Below are positions 5,474-5,505 of a stretch of 5,505 bases of DNA, in pieces. The position numbers were made by a program, and so were the translations under genes. The notes under the pieces are model-generated. The model was not told where the DNA came from and did not search any database. It saw only the letters and a program-made list of their open reading frames with translations. The DNA comes from an uncultured Eubacteriales bacterium (GTDB taxonomy: Bacteria; Bacillota; Clostridia; Lachnospirales; CAG-274). The stretch covers positions 1 through 5,505 of the forward strand of contig CABVAP010000145.1 of NCBI GenBank assembly GCA_902496345.1, in the 5' to 3' direction. Positions within the stretch are counted from its first letter, which is position 1. The number at the start of each line of letters is the position of its first letter.

Positions 5474-5505
5474 CACCCTACTAGCTTTCAGCACTTTTGC
5501 TACGC

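Larger units (their letters stand above)
5135..5505. other. structured, gene-free region downstream of the deacetylase
   Basis: These 371 bases hold no convincing gene on either strand. They contain the post-deacetylase hairpin, a dense hairpin cluster at 5210-5337, a perfect inverted repeat TGGCACCA/TGGTGCCA (5281-5288, 5365-5372), TTAGC/GCTAA arms (5404-5408, 5429-5433), two direct copies of TTAAGACC (5396-5403, 5449-5456) and a GTGGGGC hairpin (5457-5473). The stretch is visibly richer in G and C than the genes, which fits an accessory or RNA-encoding segment. Confidence 0.7.

Noticed and set aside
84..5484. CCACCACNNNACTAG shared by both ends of the window (84-98 and 5470-5484), suggesting flanking repeats
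   Set aside because: Twelve matching positions between two sites are about what chance predicts over all pairs in 5.5 kb, and the similarity does not extend outward.
5135..5505. CRISPR array or tRNA gene in the structured region
   Set aside because: There are no regularly spaced direct repeats, and no cloverleaf or T-loop consensus could be found.

Overview
The window is a low-GC stretch of Gram-positive type DNA. The genes are very AT-rich with strong A/T third-position bias, Shine-Dalgarno sites are strong (AGGAG, GGGGG, GGGAGG, GGAGGA), and intrinsic terminators are compact. A lipoprotein signal, a chemoreceptor with clostridial architecture, a PdaB-type deacetylase and a cysteine-rich oxygen-sensitive NadA together suggest a motile, anaerobic, probably spore-forming member of the Clostridia. 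The genus cannot be read from this sequence.

Layout. Bases 1-187 are mostly non-coding, with a low-confidence 34-codon open stretch on the minus strand running off the left edge. A near-consensus sigma-A promoter (TTGACT-17-TATAAT, 188-216) drives nadA (267-1181), which ends in an intrinsic terminator (1185-1219). A three-gene plus-strand cluster follows: a methyl-accepting chemotaxis protein (1236-3215), an FMN-binding lipoprotein overlapping it by ATGA (3212-3661), and an unrecognised 127-residue soluble protein (3687-4070). A long hairpin terminator closes this cluster (4100-4143). Next, a PdaB-like membrane-anchored polysaccharide deacetylase starts at TTG (4259-5134) and is followed by a terminator-like hairpin. 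The last 370 bases carry no credible gene but hold several perfect inverted repeats, richer in GC than the genes. The densest part (about 5210-5337) resembles the structured end or guide-type RNA of an IS200/IS605-like element.

How the genes work together. nadA and the deacetylase look like independent single-gene units (NAD biosynthesis; cell-wall or spore-peptidoglycan modification). The one block suggesting a shared job is the chemoreceptor, FMN lipoprotein and unknown protein cluster. Its translational coupling suggests that an extracytoplasmic flavin carrier may be used with, or sensed by, a chemoreceptor, giving a possible redox or electron-acceptor taxis module. That function is an inference; only the gene order and motifs are seen directly. 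No cheA, cheW, apbE, nadB or nadC is present.
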